Part shown: piece after piece, positions 19,790-31,166 of the stretch
How positions within the stretch are numbered: the first letter of the stretch is position 1
Layout: each line of letters starts with the position of its first letter
Assembly: GCA_963971575.1 (NCBI GenBank)
Contig: OZ020623.1
Location: 10,542,980-10,606,979 of the forward strand
Reading direction: 5' to 3'
Length of the DNA stretch: 64,000 nt
From: Liopterus haemorrhoidalis
Lineage: Eukaryota; Arthropoda; Insecta; Coleoptera; Dytiscidae
Translations under genes and position numbers: made by a program
Notes under the pieces: model-generated
The model's database searches: none
What the model saw: only the letters and a program-made list of their open reading frames with translations
What the model was told of the DNA's origin: nothing

Positions 19790-20778
19790 TGCAATTTGTG
19801 AATACCTCGCCAGTAGAACTCTTTCCCTTTCCCCGCAAACCATTCATCTAGCCATTCTTTCACATTTTCATATGAACAAAAGTGCTGCTCGGCAATTGCG
19901 TGACCCATCGATGCGAACAACTGGTAATCTGAAGGGGCCAAGTCTGGTGAGTAAGCGGCATGGGGTAACACTTCCCACTTGAGTGCCTCCAATGTGTTGC
20001 AAATTGCTTTTGCCTTATGTGATGAAGCGTTATCGTGAAGAAAGATTACCTTGTGCTGTCTTCTTTCGTATTCTGGTCGTTTTATGAGCAGCGAATGGTT
20101 CAATTCGATCAGTTGTTGTTGGTAGCGTTGGGTATTAACTGTTTCACCAGGTTTTAACAATTCATAATAGACCACACCCTTTTGGTCCCACCAAGTACAG
20201 AGCATTGTCTTTTTGCCAAAGCGATTCGGTCTTGCAGTTGATGTGGATGGTGAGCCTGGGTTCACCCATGATTTTTTGCGTTTGGGATTTTCAAAATAAA
20301 TCCATTTTTCATCGCCAGTAATGATACGATGCAAAAAAGACTTTCTTTTGTATCGTGCAAGCAAAATTTCACAAGTGTTTTTGCGTTTTTCCATCTGCCT
20401 CTCATTCAATGCATGTGGAACCCATCTGCCGACTTTCTGGATCTTACCCATCTCTCGTAGGCGATTGGAAACAGCTTGTTGACTAACGCCTAACTGCTCT
20501 GCTAGTTATTTTTGTGATTGACTATCGTCTTCCTGTAGCAATGTTTCCAATTTTGTATCTTCATAGTTTTTTGGAGATTTTCCATGTTCTTTGTCTGTAA
20601 GATCAAAGTCACCAATTTTGAAACGCCGAAACCATCGTTCACACGTATCTTGCGATGGAACATATTCACCATAAGCTTCTCGAAGCAGTCGGTATGATTC
20701 AGCAGCAGTTTTTTTCAAATGAAAACAAAACAGTAGTACTGTCCGCGAATGCTCTTTATTTGGCACAAAATTTGACAT
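19790..20778 (-). pseudogene. Mariner transposase, one nonsense codon and truncated C-terminus (M5)
   Basis: The start is ATG at 20778 (MSNFVPNKEHSRTVLLFCFH); the upstream GTG is not needed. Domains in order: two HTH motifs (ESYRLLREAYGEYVPSQDT, then LGVSQQAVSNRLREMG), the WVPHALN linker, and catalytic blocks GDEKWIYFENP, FLHDNASSHKA and YSPDLAPSDYQLF. All three aspartates are kept and spacing is D34D. The only internal lesion I see is a TAA at 20508-20506 in place of the glutamine codon of QKQLAEQ. It then runs out of homology at 19790, about 35 codons before the normal end (345 residues in the 33-kb copy). It is the best preserved catalytic domain in the window. Confidence 0.9.
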
Positions 20779-20949
20779 TTTTAACACAGTAAAACAAAAC
20801 TATATGATCACTTTTCAAATTATAACGTATACGCATTTGACACTTAATGATAACTTAACAAAACGCCATATGTGTTGAAACTTTGAACTATACACTCTGT
20901 TTGCGCGGCAAGTTTGAAAAAAATCCGCATTTCATACTTGTAGACCTGG
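19790..20949 (-). mobile_element. Mariner element, 3'-truncated (M5, MSNF lineage)
   Basis: The minus-strand 5' end has the terminal repeat CCAGGTCTACAAGTATGAAA, shared with 32962-34247 and 37150-37742. The element runs through the transposase gene and stops abruptly at about 19790, inside the codons for HKL(P). The last ~35 residues and the 3' terminal repeat are missing. Confidence 0.85.
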
Positions 20950-21744
20950 CAAATACGATCAATTTAGGTAATTTTTGACAATTTAGCAGTAAATGTGATT
21001 GGAAAGTTTAGATCAATTAACAAGAGAATCAGAATCTGTATTGATGAAGGCGGTGGTCAAATATTTCATCTTGTTTTATTTATAAATTAATTCTTTTTTT
21101 CTTCCAAGCATTGTCTTATGTTATAGAATACATAGTTGGACGTTTTAATAATCCAAATTCCTTAAATATTCTTAAAATATTGAAAATATTTTGAACATAA
21201 TTCGTGAAAAACAAAAACCTACACTTTTGTTTACAAACAAAATTTAATATTTTTTTTTACTTTACCTTAAAAAATATGGTAATCTTCTGAAATATCCCTG
21301 ATCCGAATTTGAGGTGGAAGTGCGTAATGTTGTTAACATATTGCCAGGAAGTTTATATTCTAGGGTGGCGTGCATAGAAATGTGAACAGATCGATAAAAT
21401 ACGTACGGACACTCGGATCAAAACCACTATATTATATTCTGATGTATTATAAATGTTAAAAAATATTACAGAAACTTATTTCAAAGTTACTTTTCTGTGA
21501 AATAGAAATTTTGAGATAAATTTTGTTCAAAATAACTATGCAGTGATGTCACACTTAGTAAACTTAGTTGCCAATGTTAGAATGTAATTTAACTAACAAG
21601 CAATCATTACGCACTTGTTACATTTGTCTTTCACAGACTAGTAGTCATTTCCAGTGGTGTATACAGAACTCATGGTTACGGAGGGCACTTATGAAGGGAC
21701 CTGTAAGACGGGAGAGAAGTTAACTGGATACTTGGCCCCTAAAG
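20950..21744. other. Unassigned AT-rich DNA
   Basis: No gene, array or terminal repeat recognised. Confidence 0.4.
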
Positions 21745-21932
21745 TAGGCTGACCATTTTCTTAAGAAGGCAATGCGGGACGGAGCAAAAAAAAAGGTCCT
21801 CATATCCCAAATCCAAGTGAAGAGCAAAAAAAAAAATCCTCATTTCCCAAAATCCAAGTGAAGAGCAAAAAAAAGCGGGACGCATCTCAATGCGGGACAA
21901 AATGTTAAAATGCGGGACGAATGGTCACCCTA
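21745..21932. mobile_element. hAT MITE, second copy of the TAGGGTGACC family
   Basis: Inverted relative of 17672-18091: begins TAGGCTGACCATTTTCTTAA and ends ATGGTCACCCTA, with only two minisatellite units between. A clean 8-bp duplication is not visible, so one edge may be altered. Confidence 0.75.
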
Positions 21933-22010
21933 AAGCATTAATAAAAAAACTTTTTTTGTATAAAAATATATTTAAAAATGTAAAATATACAGTCTTCTCC
22001 CTTTTCTGTT

Positions 22011-23140
22011 TACGAGGGCTACCTTTAAAGTTTTTACTAAGAAAGAAAAATGTTTTTTTGGAACAAACTGTTTTATTGCTTTTCAAAATATTCGCCTATA
22101 CGATTTGTACACTTTTGCATGTGTTCAAACCAATTCTCGAAACATTTTTTCCACTCTGAAGTTGGTATCTCAAAAACATGGTTTTCGAAGACTTCAACAG
22201 TTCTTGAGGTGATGAAAATCGCTGTCCATTTTTTGTTTAACATTGGGGAACAAAAAAAAAATCGTTAGGGGATAAATCAGGTGAATACGGGCAATGAATC
22301 ATTAATTCGATGTTTTTCTCCTTCAAATAATCAATTGTTTGACGTGCTGTGCGGGAACTTGTTTTGTCATGATGAAGAATGATGCGACTTGTTGTTTTTC
22401 CTGATTTTGTCGATGACTTCTGACAAACAAATTTTTGTATACCATTCAGCATTAAGTGCTCTCCGATCTTCTAAAGGAATGGTTGCGACATGTCCAGTAC
22501 AACCGAAGAAAGAAACGATCATTTTCTTAGAAGTACTACATGAACAACTCTTGTGGGTTTCGGTTTATCCTGGAAGACCCAAACAGTGGATTGTTGCTTA
22601 GTTTCCGGTTCATATAAATAAATCCCTCATAAGTTTGCAGTGACTAGGTTGAATTAATTTAGCATTCCCTTACACCAATCAACACAAGCCTTTTTTTAAG
22701 CTTGGGTCAAATTATGCGGAATCCATCGACCATAGATCTTTTTCACAGTTAAATGTTCATGCAAAATCGAATGTACTGCAGTCTGCGATATGCCAAAGGA
22801 TGCCTCTATCTCACGGTAAGTCACATGCCGATCTTCTTCAATCATTTTTCGCACAGCATCGATGTTATCACAACCGATTTTGGTCGACCTTCACGAGATT
22901 CATCACTGACGGATGCACGACCACGACGAAATTCTGCAAACCAATTGTAAACAGTCTTTTCTGATGGTGCTTCATTACCAATATTTGAACGAAGCGAATC
23001 TATGCAATGTTGTTAAGTTAGGCCTTTACAAAAATCTTAAAAAATCATCCAACGAAAACTTTCACGAGTAATATCCATTTTTTCACAAAATTGTTTTTTT
23101 TTTTCTTCTAATTCCTGACTAGGCGGATCATAAATAAATC
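22011..23140 (-). mobile_element. Mariner element, decayed (M2 family)
   Basis: The 3' terminal repeat TACGAGGGCTACCTTTAAAG starts at 22011. The coding start ATG is at 23078, and the leader beyond it diverges, so the right limit is approximate. Confidence 0.75.
22130..23078 (-). pseudogene. Mariner transposase pseudogene (M2 family)
   Basis: Begins MDITRESFRWMIF, then a stop. The HTH region KTVYNWFAEFRRG is intact, followed by frameshifts. The frame 22452-22237 carries the second block HHDKTSSRTARQTIDYLKEK and the third block CPYSPDLSPNDFFFVPQC, both aspartates kept. Nonsense codons in the first 25 residues and several frame changes make it inactive. Confidence 0.85.
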
Positions 23141-24441
23141 AATGTAGAAATACAATACGTGCAAATTTCATCTAAATACCCGTGGCCGCCTACAAACGAC
23201 TGCACAATGAAGTCTTACAAACGCAGATTGAGCAATATTACACGTGTTTTTGCTTAAAACAATCAGTTGAGTGCAAGAATTGAAGTATTAAGAAAGACTT
23301 CGCTTTACAAATTTAAAACAAAAATTTAAACAATTTAGAAAACTTAAGGGATTGAAATTCTTGAATAATAAATACACCAGAAAATAAAAGAATTATTGTT
23401 CTCATTTCTTCCATTTAACCCTTTGGGTTTATAAATCCTGTTGGCAATACCTGCTGCTAAAGGCTTATACATAGGTCTACCGGTAATAAATTACTCTTCA
23501 GGTTAAATCTGAATACAAATTTAGCATTAGTAAGCCTCCAAAAGAATACTGTAAATTTTGGCGAAGAAAAAAAAATTGGGTCACTGAGGGTTAAGACCGA
23601 GTCTGTGTCAAATGTACTAAAACTGATAAGGGAAGTGTTCCCAACTTCGAAAAAATAAAAAAATATGTGAAAAGTAGAAGCCGTGTTTATTGGATAACAT
23701 TTCTAAAATCCGTAAATTAATTTAACTTATTCATGTAATATTTAATTCATTTTGAAGTATTTTATAAACAATTTAATAAAGAACATTAATTAGAAAGTAA
23801 ATTACATCAATACATATGGTTTATTCATATATAATATTAATTTAGACCTTATTATTAAAACTTAGAACTACTAGTAAATTTTGATACATATGTATGTCAT
23901 TTATTGTTTAACCTTTAATAAACATATGTACATATTTTAAATAATTAATGTAAGTAGCTATTATAATGTTATAAATGACATTTAAACTATTTATTATTAA
24001 AAAATGTTGGTTTTGACTACTGAGGGAAACTTTTTAAATATTTTTCTGTATTCCAGATTATTTTTGCGAAGTTTTTCAAAACCGTTGCTTACAATGAATC
24101 TTGATATAAGATGGTCAAATGTAGTAAAAAATGAGGAACAAAGAAACACTGTCCGATGTAACACTATAAGGCCTGGATATCAGAACGAGAAAATACGTGC
24201 TGGGCACAGTGAAAATGGTTTTCTTGCTGCGACTTACAATATTTGTAGTGCTAGTGCGACCGGATTCAAATGGAAAGACATAAGAAAGTTGTAGTTAACT
24301 AAATTAATTTTAATAATTAAATAATAAATGACAGTGCAATAAACTAGTGAAAAGGAGACAGGTCTGGTGATCCTGCTATCCAAACAGCATTCTTTTTATA
24401 TATAAATATGCATACCTAAAGTGTATCTTGGTCAAATCACT
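23141..24441. other. Unassigned AT-rich DNA
   Basis: A 96-codon frame at 24004-24294 has no domain I recognise; it begins near a run of stop-poor sequence and I do not call it a gene. Confidence 0.4.
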
Positions 24442-24767
24442 AGGCGTTTACTTAAAACTCTACCGGTGGATATGGTACATCGGCCAATCTTTACTATACC
24501 CCACTGAACATAACCTTATGTGCTGCCTCTATACAGAAGGCTTAAATAATCCTTAAAAAGGTTAGGTTAGGCTAGGCTTTAGCCAGAATACTAGTTATGT
24601 TAGAATAGTTTAGCTAGAATAAGGTTATATTGAGTGGGGTATAGTAAATCTTCCCCAGTAAATCTATCGGTCGGTAAACAGCTACATGCTTATACACATT
24701 CACCGAACTTGTTTTCGAACGCAGTTGATGTTCCCGGTATCTGCCGGTAGAGTTTTCGTAAACGCTT
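24442..24767. repeat. Inverted-repeat (fold-back) element
   Basis: Left arm GGCGTTTACTTAAAACTCTA, CCGGTGGATATGG, then TTTACTATACCCCACTGAAC, ATAACCTTAT. The inverted right arm has GCGTTTACGAAAACTCTACC, GGCAGATACCGGG, then TTTACTATACCCCACTCAAT, ATAACCTTAT. The arms are imperfect, and the right arm has an extra ~60 bases in the middle. There is no coding sequence and no obvious target duplication. Confidence 0.65.
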
Positions 24768-26905
24768 TTTTGCAATTCTAAGCTTACCTTAATTTGGCAG
24801 GTTAACAGCGTATTTTTATTTTAAATTATTAAATAAACATTGTCATGACATACCGTCACAAAAATTCGCATACCAATGTGTTAAACTATATATATTGTAT
24901 TAAATACTTAAATTTATGCAGTGACAATATTCAACCGGTACGAGCATATCAGTTCTTAAAATATTGAAATACTTTCATACTGGTTGTTAAAATGAATAGT
25001 AGGATAACAGGTGCAGAAAAAGATTTCACTTAGTTTCTACTTTTGGCAAATGACCACATCAACAATTTTTAAAAATCAACAAATTGTATGATAATTATTA
25101 AAATAATTAGGGCTACAACTACAGTTATTTTTTTTTTTTTCTCGTCAGATTTATATATTTTGTGAAGATTAATGTAAGAAAAAGTTAATGTTTTTTTAGA
25201 ATAATAAAGTGTATTGATTATTATTTATGAATGTTTTATTTCAAGGGAAGCGAAAATTAAGAGCGATGTTGGCCGTAGACCTAAATATTTTGAGAATATG
25301 AAAAATTCCAAATTTTAACATAGTTTTGAAAAGATTTGATTACTTATTGAATATTTCTAATCGTATCAAAAATTTTGTATTCTGTTTATTTAGGTAATTT
25401 CAATCAAATTTCTGATTGCGGTTATATGAGTAATGGTTTTCCACAAATAATTGATTACAAAAATAATCATTATTTAACAGTTATGGTTAAATATAATTTA
25501 TATGGAGACTATAGTTGTCTCACTATCCTCTTTTTCAAGTCGCTGTATGTATGTTATTTTAAATATAATGGATTTACATATTTCCTAATTTCCTTTTTAT
25601 AATTAATATCATTCAGGTACATCCAATCCGCAGTTGTACAGTTTCTAGTTCCAATATAAAACAAATTTAATCACTTAAAGGCCTTTACCCGCGGACCAGA
25701 GTTTAAAAATCACTGATTACAAATTCATTGCAAAAATGTATAAAAATAAATCAGTTAAAGAGTTAAATGTTCTAAATTTCCATGCATATCTTGTAGACCA
25801 GGTTATCATAGGTAAAATTATATTCTACTGATATATCAGATTTAAAAATATCAGTTATTATGTAAGGCGTTTTTTTAATTAAATGTCTTTAATATTCGAG
25901 ATATTTGTTTCGAATTATTATTGGCGTATTTATTCTTGGCCTCTAACACTTTTGAACTCCTTCAGTTTAATGTTTTTCTTAAACTATATTAATAATCTAT
26001 ATATTTGTTTTCTCTCCAATTCTAAGTATTATTCGATTTACAATAATAGAAACGTATTTCATGGATCAATATGTTCTTACTTATATGCTCAATTAAAGTA
26101 TTTAATTATAAAACAGATTTTAATTTGTAGTGCGCGCTATTTTGCGTGCATTACGACAATATTACAAAAAAAAAGTGGAAAAACATTTCACTTTTATCTA
26201 GTGGTAACATTGTAGAGGCAAAATCTGTAGAACTAAAATTTATTATTTGAAGGCAATCGTTAAAAATATAGTAGTACTACTGTAGGAAATATAATGATGT
26301 TATATGTGTTATAAGAGTACTATATTGGAATTTTATGGAACAAAACTTATGATAAAATCAATAATTTCATCATTGTTATCGTGTAATAGGGATAACTTCT
26401 AGTAACTAGTAACTTCTCATTACAGTTGGCAAAATTTCAGTGTTCCCAACTTAATTTCTTTTTTTTTTTTTCGGACCGGTGACCCAAGCCCGTTAAGACC
26501 CAATATTTTTCATAATTTTATCTAAAATTCTGAAGATACTTTTATCCTTTCAAAATTAATTCCATAATTTAATTTACTAATTTAAGCAACATTTCATTAA
26601 ATATTCTCTTAACAATTCTGAAAATAATAAAACCCTAAATAAAATTTGAAAAATATTCCACAAACATGGTTATACAAGATCAAAAAGAAAGCTTAATACA
26701 GACAGTAACAAAATTATCAAAGAGCTTTTGTCTTTTTATGATACGGTCCTGATCTCTATTCTGTTATATGAAGTTAATTTTTATGAACAGCAAAGAAACA
26801 AACTATATTATTTTGAAGATAATTTTCAAACAGCTACATTTTCGTATAATTATATTATTCCCTTTTGTGGTTTAAATATTTAAAAAATACTTTTATCTTC
26901 GACTA
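24768..26905. other. Unassigned AT-rich DNA
   Basis: Two AT-rich frames (25375-25602 and 25883-26215) show no recognisable domain. I see no terminal repeats or arrays. Confidence 0.4.
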
Positions 26906-27238
26906 TCAAATAATAAATGCATTATGTGTCCAACTATAAATATAAGGGGTGTTGGATAAGTCCCTGACGTTGATAAAAGATAGCGTACAGGTCACAAATT
27001 TGATATTATTTTTGATATTTGCCATTTTCCAGACACTAAATTTCAATTCATCATTTGTTAATACAAGTGAGTTTCTATAACCGAATTGAAATAGAACGCG
27101 AAGTTGATTTTCCGATGTGTATTGAGAAGTGACATTACCGTTGGCGGCGCTGTACTCTACGGCAATATGGCTATCGTGTCTAGCAGGGGTATGAAACTCA
27201 TATCCACGGCCTTGAAACGGTTTTAAGTTATATTCCAT
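26906..27238 (-). CDS. Unidentified 110-codon reading frame
   Basis: The minus-strand frame begins MEYNLKPFQGRGYEFHTPAR and is less AT-rich than its surroundings in the first two thirds. I recognise no domain, signal peptide or membrane segment. The stretch CAGGGACTTATCCAACACCC near its downstream end (about 26965-26945) looks like a mariner-type terminus, so the frame may be the edge of a mobile element rather than a host exon. Very uncertain. Confidence 0.2.
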   Translation of the reverse strand: MEYNLKPFQGRGYEFHTPARHDSHIAVEYSAANGNVTSQYTSENQLRVLFQFGYRNSLVLTNDELKFSVWKMANIKNNIKFVTCTLSFINVRDLSNTPYIYSWTHNAFII

Positions 27239-28337
27239 CCACCGACAGCGCTAAAAGCGTTTTTTTTTAACCAACATTTTGAGAACACTTCATTATCGGC
27301 AATTTGCGGCTATTGTTTTTGACGTTGTAACGATAGGTGACAGTAAATTGTGATTGTGACAGTGATGAAATTTTAAATATTAGCACCACATTTTTTATTT
27401 TCAAATGGTGTAGTGTAATTAATAATATTTTAAATGGTAAATGCAAAAGAAAGATAAATAGTGTAATAAAAAAAATGGCACAGACTAAATTTAATATGTA
27501 CAATAAAAGTAAATATAAAAGTAAAACATAAATACTTGTTTATTTATTTCATATGCTTGCTTGCAAATAAAATAATAAAACTTAATGCTTACTGAAGTAT
27601 TAACTTTTAACAATTGTAATTAATTTTAAATTTAGGAAATTAATTATGAGAGTTGTAAATAAATAAATAATAATTTTAGGTTCAAGGCAATCTTTAATTT
27701 TCTACCAAAATTACATTATATTTTTCAATTTTGGTAGAAAATTAATGATCATAGCAATTTAAAATATAAAAATATATTTGTGTGCACTGCGGGTTGCATA
27801 CTATCTAATCCTAGTTCATATTACAACCACGAATGTCGCAACTATCGCTGTCGAAAGCCGTAACGTGGGAGTCCGCTATCTTCCTTGTTTTATAATTTGT
27901 GGTGTCTAGTATTCACCTGTCAATATGCTAACAGCGAACAGGTTAATTTAAGCACAGTACATTTTTATTTTATGAAAATGCGAGTAAATATTTGCAAATT
28001 TTTTTAATTTTTACTCGCTACACATGTACTGAGGTGTATAACAGAAGGTGGGCATCAAATTACAGTATTTAAAGTTTATTTTCAGTAGATTTATTGAAGT
28101 GTAATTTGTAGCTGGTGTTAAATGCCATTTAATTTTATGTGGTACATCTGAGTGTCGGTCATCTGAATTTACAATATATGGATTATGTTTGTAAACAAGT
28201 GCATTATGTTCATTGCCTCATGAAATAAAATTAGTTTTAATTAGACAGAAGCAGCTAATATTATTAGCTATTATTATTAATATATTAGTACAGTTTAGTT
28301 TTTCTGCGACAAATGTAATGAACAAACTCGCATAGTA
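27239..28337. other. Unassigned DNA
   Basis: No gene supported. CTACACATGTACTGAGGTGT at 28018 recurs in similar form at 34319, upstream of related THAP-like fragments in both places, so it probably belongs to the same element. Confidence 0.4.
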
Positions 28338-28544
28338 TCAGTTACTTTTTAACTCAAAATATATTCCCATGCCTTCCTCCTGTCCATAACCAAATCTTTT
28401 CCAATCTGGACTTAATATTAACTTTCCCTCCATTTTTCTTAAAAGAAAAAAACTAAGATGCCTATCTTTGTCCGTAATTGAATGACAGCCAAAAACACTA
28501 CAATTTGTTCTACTTTTATAGTTTTTCACAACTTTTATCGACAT
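28338..28544 (-). pseudogene. THAP-like zinc-finger fragment
   Basis: The minus-strand frame MSIKVVKNYKSRTNCSVFGC continues with HSITDKDRHLSFFLLRKMEG. NCSVFGC-x(n)-SFF resembles the start of a THAP finger (C-x2-4-C, then a conserved phenylalanine), a DNA-binding domain used by P-like transposases and host regulators. The rest of a THAP domain (second C-x2-H and AVPTIF) is not present. A shorter copy lies at 34355-34450, which favours a mobile origin. Confidence 0.4.
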
Positions 28545-28629
28545 TCTAACAAAAAAATCAACACTAGAACATATGTAATAAGTTCAAACAGTACTACAGG
28601 CGCCCAGTACAATATTTGACCACCAGACA

Positions 28630-28785
28630 GCGTATCTTAATTTATTAAAGCCTTTTTACCGTTTTCTGGTATCAAGCTATTAGCGATTGAGTGTTATTTT
28701 TGAGGTATTCTTCTCCATATTTCTTGCAACTTCTTTCCATATTGTGTCATAGTCCTTGTTTCTTCCCATTTTTTCCCTAACTTAA
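28630..28785 (-). pseudogene. RTE-like retrotransposon, 3' end fragment
   Basis: On the minus strand the sequence parallels the last ~150 bp of the next copy (GACTATGACACAATATGGAA versus GACTATGACCAATATAGAAA; AAAGGCTTTA-type end). It lies immediately downstream of it, so two 3' ends sit in tandem. Confidence 0.6.
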
Positions 28786-28794
28786 TCCTTACTT

Positions 28795-29007
28795 AATCCT
28801 AAAGCCTTTTTACAATTTTCTGGCGTCAGGCTGTTGACGTTTGAATATTAAATTTACGGTGTTCTACTTCATATTTCTTGCTACTTGTTTCTATATTGGT
28901 CATAGTCCTTGCTTCGTCCCATTTCAACCCTTTTCTTAGTGTCGCTCTTTGAGTTCCATCTTGCCACGTTCTTCTTGGTCTTCCTCTGAACTTTCTTTTA
29001 AGAGTCA
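28795..29007 (-). pseudogene. RTE-like retrotransposon C-terminal fragment, part after the Harbinger insertion
   Basis: Minus-strand residues MTLKRKFRGRPRRTWQDGTQ, then RATLRKGLKWDEARTMT, match in layout the 62-kb copy (VKKVRPGRPRKTWHQETKET, RGVKWEEIRK). This is the tail of the reverse-transcriptase protein of RTE-like elements. Its upstream part continues at 30078-30150 on the other side of the inserted Harbinger element. The 3' end shows GGATTAAGTAAGGATTAAG. Confidence 0.7.
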
Positions 29008-29010
29008 TTG

Positions 29011-30074
29011 GGCCGTATGAATAAAAATAAGCATAACCTTTTACTTGCAAATTATGAAGCAAATCCTCCCAACAATATGAATAAAAATGCAAGCAAAACC
29101 TTCTACTTATAAGTAAGAAGCAAATGCTTTTTTTTGATCTTTTGCTCAAGACAGAAGTAAATGGTTATGAATAAAACAGACCTTTTACTTTAAATTATAA
29201 GCAAATGCTCCGAAAAAGATGCATCTATATATTCATATACTCAGTTGTGAAAAAGTGTTGTAGCGAACTAATTGCCATGGCGGATATTGTGTATTTAAGA
29301 AATATGAAACATTATAGGCATCGTTCTTCATCACGTCGTACTGACATAAAAGTTAGTTTTGTTTTGAACAGTAGAACATGGAGTGTTTAGATAATAATTT
29401 TTAGGTAACTTTTTTTTTGTTGAGATATCTAGCTGATCTTGGATTCAAAGAAGTATCGGTGAGGAACTTGGGGTGGAGCAATCCACAGTATCACTGACTG
29501 TCAGCAGTATTGTTGATCAAATAGTTGCACAAGCTGGCAACTGGATTAAATTTCTTACTTCCCAAAATTTATTAGTGGAGGCGAAAAAAATGTGGCAAAG
29601 AAAATACCGTTTTCCAACCGCAGTTGGTGTCATTGACTGTACACATATAGGGATAGAAAAACCGAAGATCCATGAAGATGAATATGTCAATCGTAATGAA
29701 AACCTATGCTAAATTTATAGGCAATTTGTGATGCCAGTGAAATGTTTATAAGTATAGGTGCCCTGAATCTGTACATGACTTTACACCAATAAAAATAAAC
29801 TGATATGTCAAACATGGAACTCAGTACAGCACTAGTACAGTTTTGATAGTGTTTATAGACTAATTTCAAGTTGACATCAATCAGAAAGAAGTAGTACGAT
29901 TTTGATAAATACTGATTTTCAGGTTTCAACATAAACACATCCTCTTGACCTTTTACTCACCGGTAGAAGCATTGACTTGTAAGTAAAAGGTAATCATTAT
30001 TCATATAAAAAGAAGCAAATGCTTTTACTTCTACCTTCTACTTATGAGCATTTACTTCAACTTTATTCATACGG
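29011..30074 (+). mobile_element. PIF/Harbinger element with TTG target duplication
   Basis: Ends GGCCGTATGAATAAAAAT at 29011 and, inverted, CCGTATGAATAAAGTTGAAG at 30074. Flanking TTG at 29008-29010 and 30075-30077 is the 3-bp duplication of Harbinger elements. Subterminal repeats of AAGCAAATGCT / TTTTACTTNTAAG type occur at both sides, as in many Harbinger ends. It interrupts an RTE-like coding sequence and contains a transposase fragment. Confidence 0.8.
29473..29790 (+). pseudogene. Harbinger transposase fragment
   Basis: The frame 29473-29712 begins EQSTVSLTVSSIVDQIVAQA and contains KYRFPTAVGVIDCTHIGIEK and DEYVNRNEN, the first DDE aspartate (GVIDCTHI) and DEY-x-NR signature of PIF/Harbinger nucleases. 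After a frame change, LNLQAICDASEMFISIG follows, with the second aspartate (CDA). The third acidic residue and the C-terminus are missing, as is most of the N-terminal part. Inactive. Confidence 0.85.
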
Positions 30075-30077
30075 TTG

Positions 30078-30150
30078 ATTGTTTCAAAAACCATTTTTGC
30101 TTCTTTTTTATGGTTCATTGTACATACATATCCATACCAACTCATCTGGT
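30078..30150 (-). pseudogene. RTE-like retrotransposon, part before the Harbinger insertion
   Basis: The minus strand reads QMSWYGYVCTMNHKKEAKMV then FETI, in register with QLRWLGHIHRMSEDKIVKRV of the 62-kb copy. It joins the fragment at 28795-29007 once the Harbinger element and one TTG are removed. Homology fades beyond 30150. Confidence 0.65.
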
Positions 30151-30912
30151 AGAAAACTTTGGTCTATTAAATGCTCCATGTCCTAATACAATATTTCAAA
30201 TAGTAGAAAGTAATTGAAATACTTTTTCAAATACTTCAATTGTTCCCAGCTCTGCTAGACACTGACGACAGAACACTATTTCTTTATTAGATCCTATTAA
30301 TGTTATTATTTCTAGAACAGTTCTTACTTTGTTACAACCACTTAGAAAATAGAATAGTAACTTTGATTGATTTAATTATAAACCCTCATTTTCTAAATAA
30401 ATTGATTTTATTTCTGACAATTGTAGTTGAATTCTCCTAATAGAATTGTTGTTATTTCGAGCAATTTCAATTGTAACTATTACTTATACCAGCCATTCTC
30501 TTATATTATCAAATTTCGTCCAGCCATTAAATACAATATCCTCTCCCATTTTCCTTACTTTACTTCTTCCCTCATCATCAAAGTATCCAAATTCCACGGT
30601 TATTCGCGTACAGCCCAGTATTATTACTGCTTATTTGTCCTGAAAGCAATATCTACGGTCAATAAATAACAAGACAGCATGTAGCCTAATAACAGGTTTA
30701 ATCTAGAAAAAAAAGGGAAAAAATCAACAATCGATTGAAACCATCCGTTACCACGCATTTTCCTGACATCAAAGAAAAAGGAAAATGTTTGAAAGAAAAA
30801 CCTCAACGTCTTGTTATATGTTTGAGTGAACGCGTCAATTTTATGAAGTGAATACGAGAGTAATAGACCACGCAAAAACGGAAAACTACGAATAAAGACG
30901 ATTTAAAACGAA
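30151..30912. other. Unassigned AT-rich DNA
   Basis: Overlapping short frames at 30427-30669 and 30875-30624 have no domain. Nothing else is recognised. Confidence 0.4.
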
Positions 30913-31166
30913 TACGAGGGTTACCTTTTAAGTTTTTACAAAAACTAAGAAACAAACATTTTTGTTTCTAACAAACTGTTTTATTGCTTTTCAAAATATT
31001 TACCTTTAAAATTTACACACTTTTGCATACGATCAAACCAATTCTCGAAACATTTTTCCACTCTAAAGTTGGTACCTCAAAAACATGGTTTTCGAAAGCT
31101 TCAACATCTTCTTGAGCATCGGGAACAGATATTTTTCACAGCTAAACGTTCACGCAAAATCGAATT
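30913..31166 (-). mobile_element. Mariner M2-family 3' fragment with internal deletion
   Basis: Starts at the terminal repeat TACGAGGGTTACCTTTTAAG and matches 22011-22220. It then skips most of the gene and resumes with ATCGGGAACAGATATTTTTC and a short piece of mid-gene before losing homology near 31166. Confidence 0.75.

Noticed and set aside
23560..26505. A pair of ends around GTTCCCAACTT and GGGTCAC/GTGACCC
   Set aside because: The similarity is short, the words are in inconsistent order, and no target duplication is visible.
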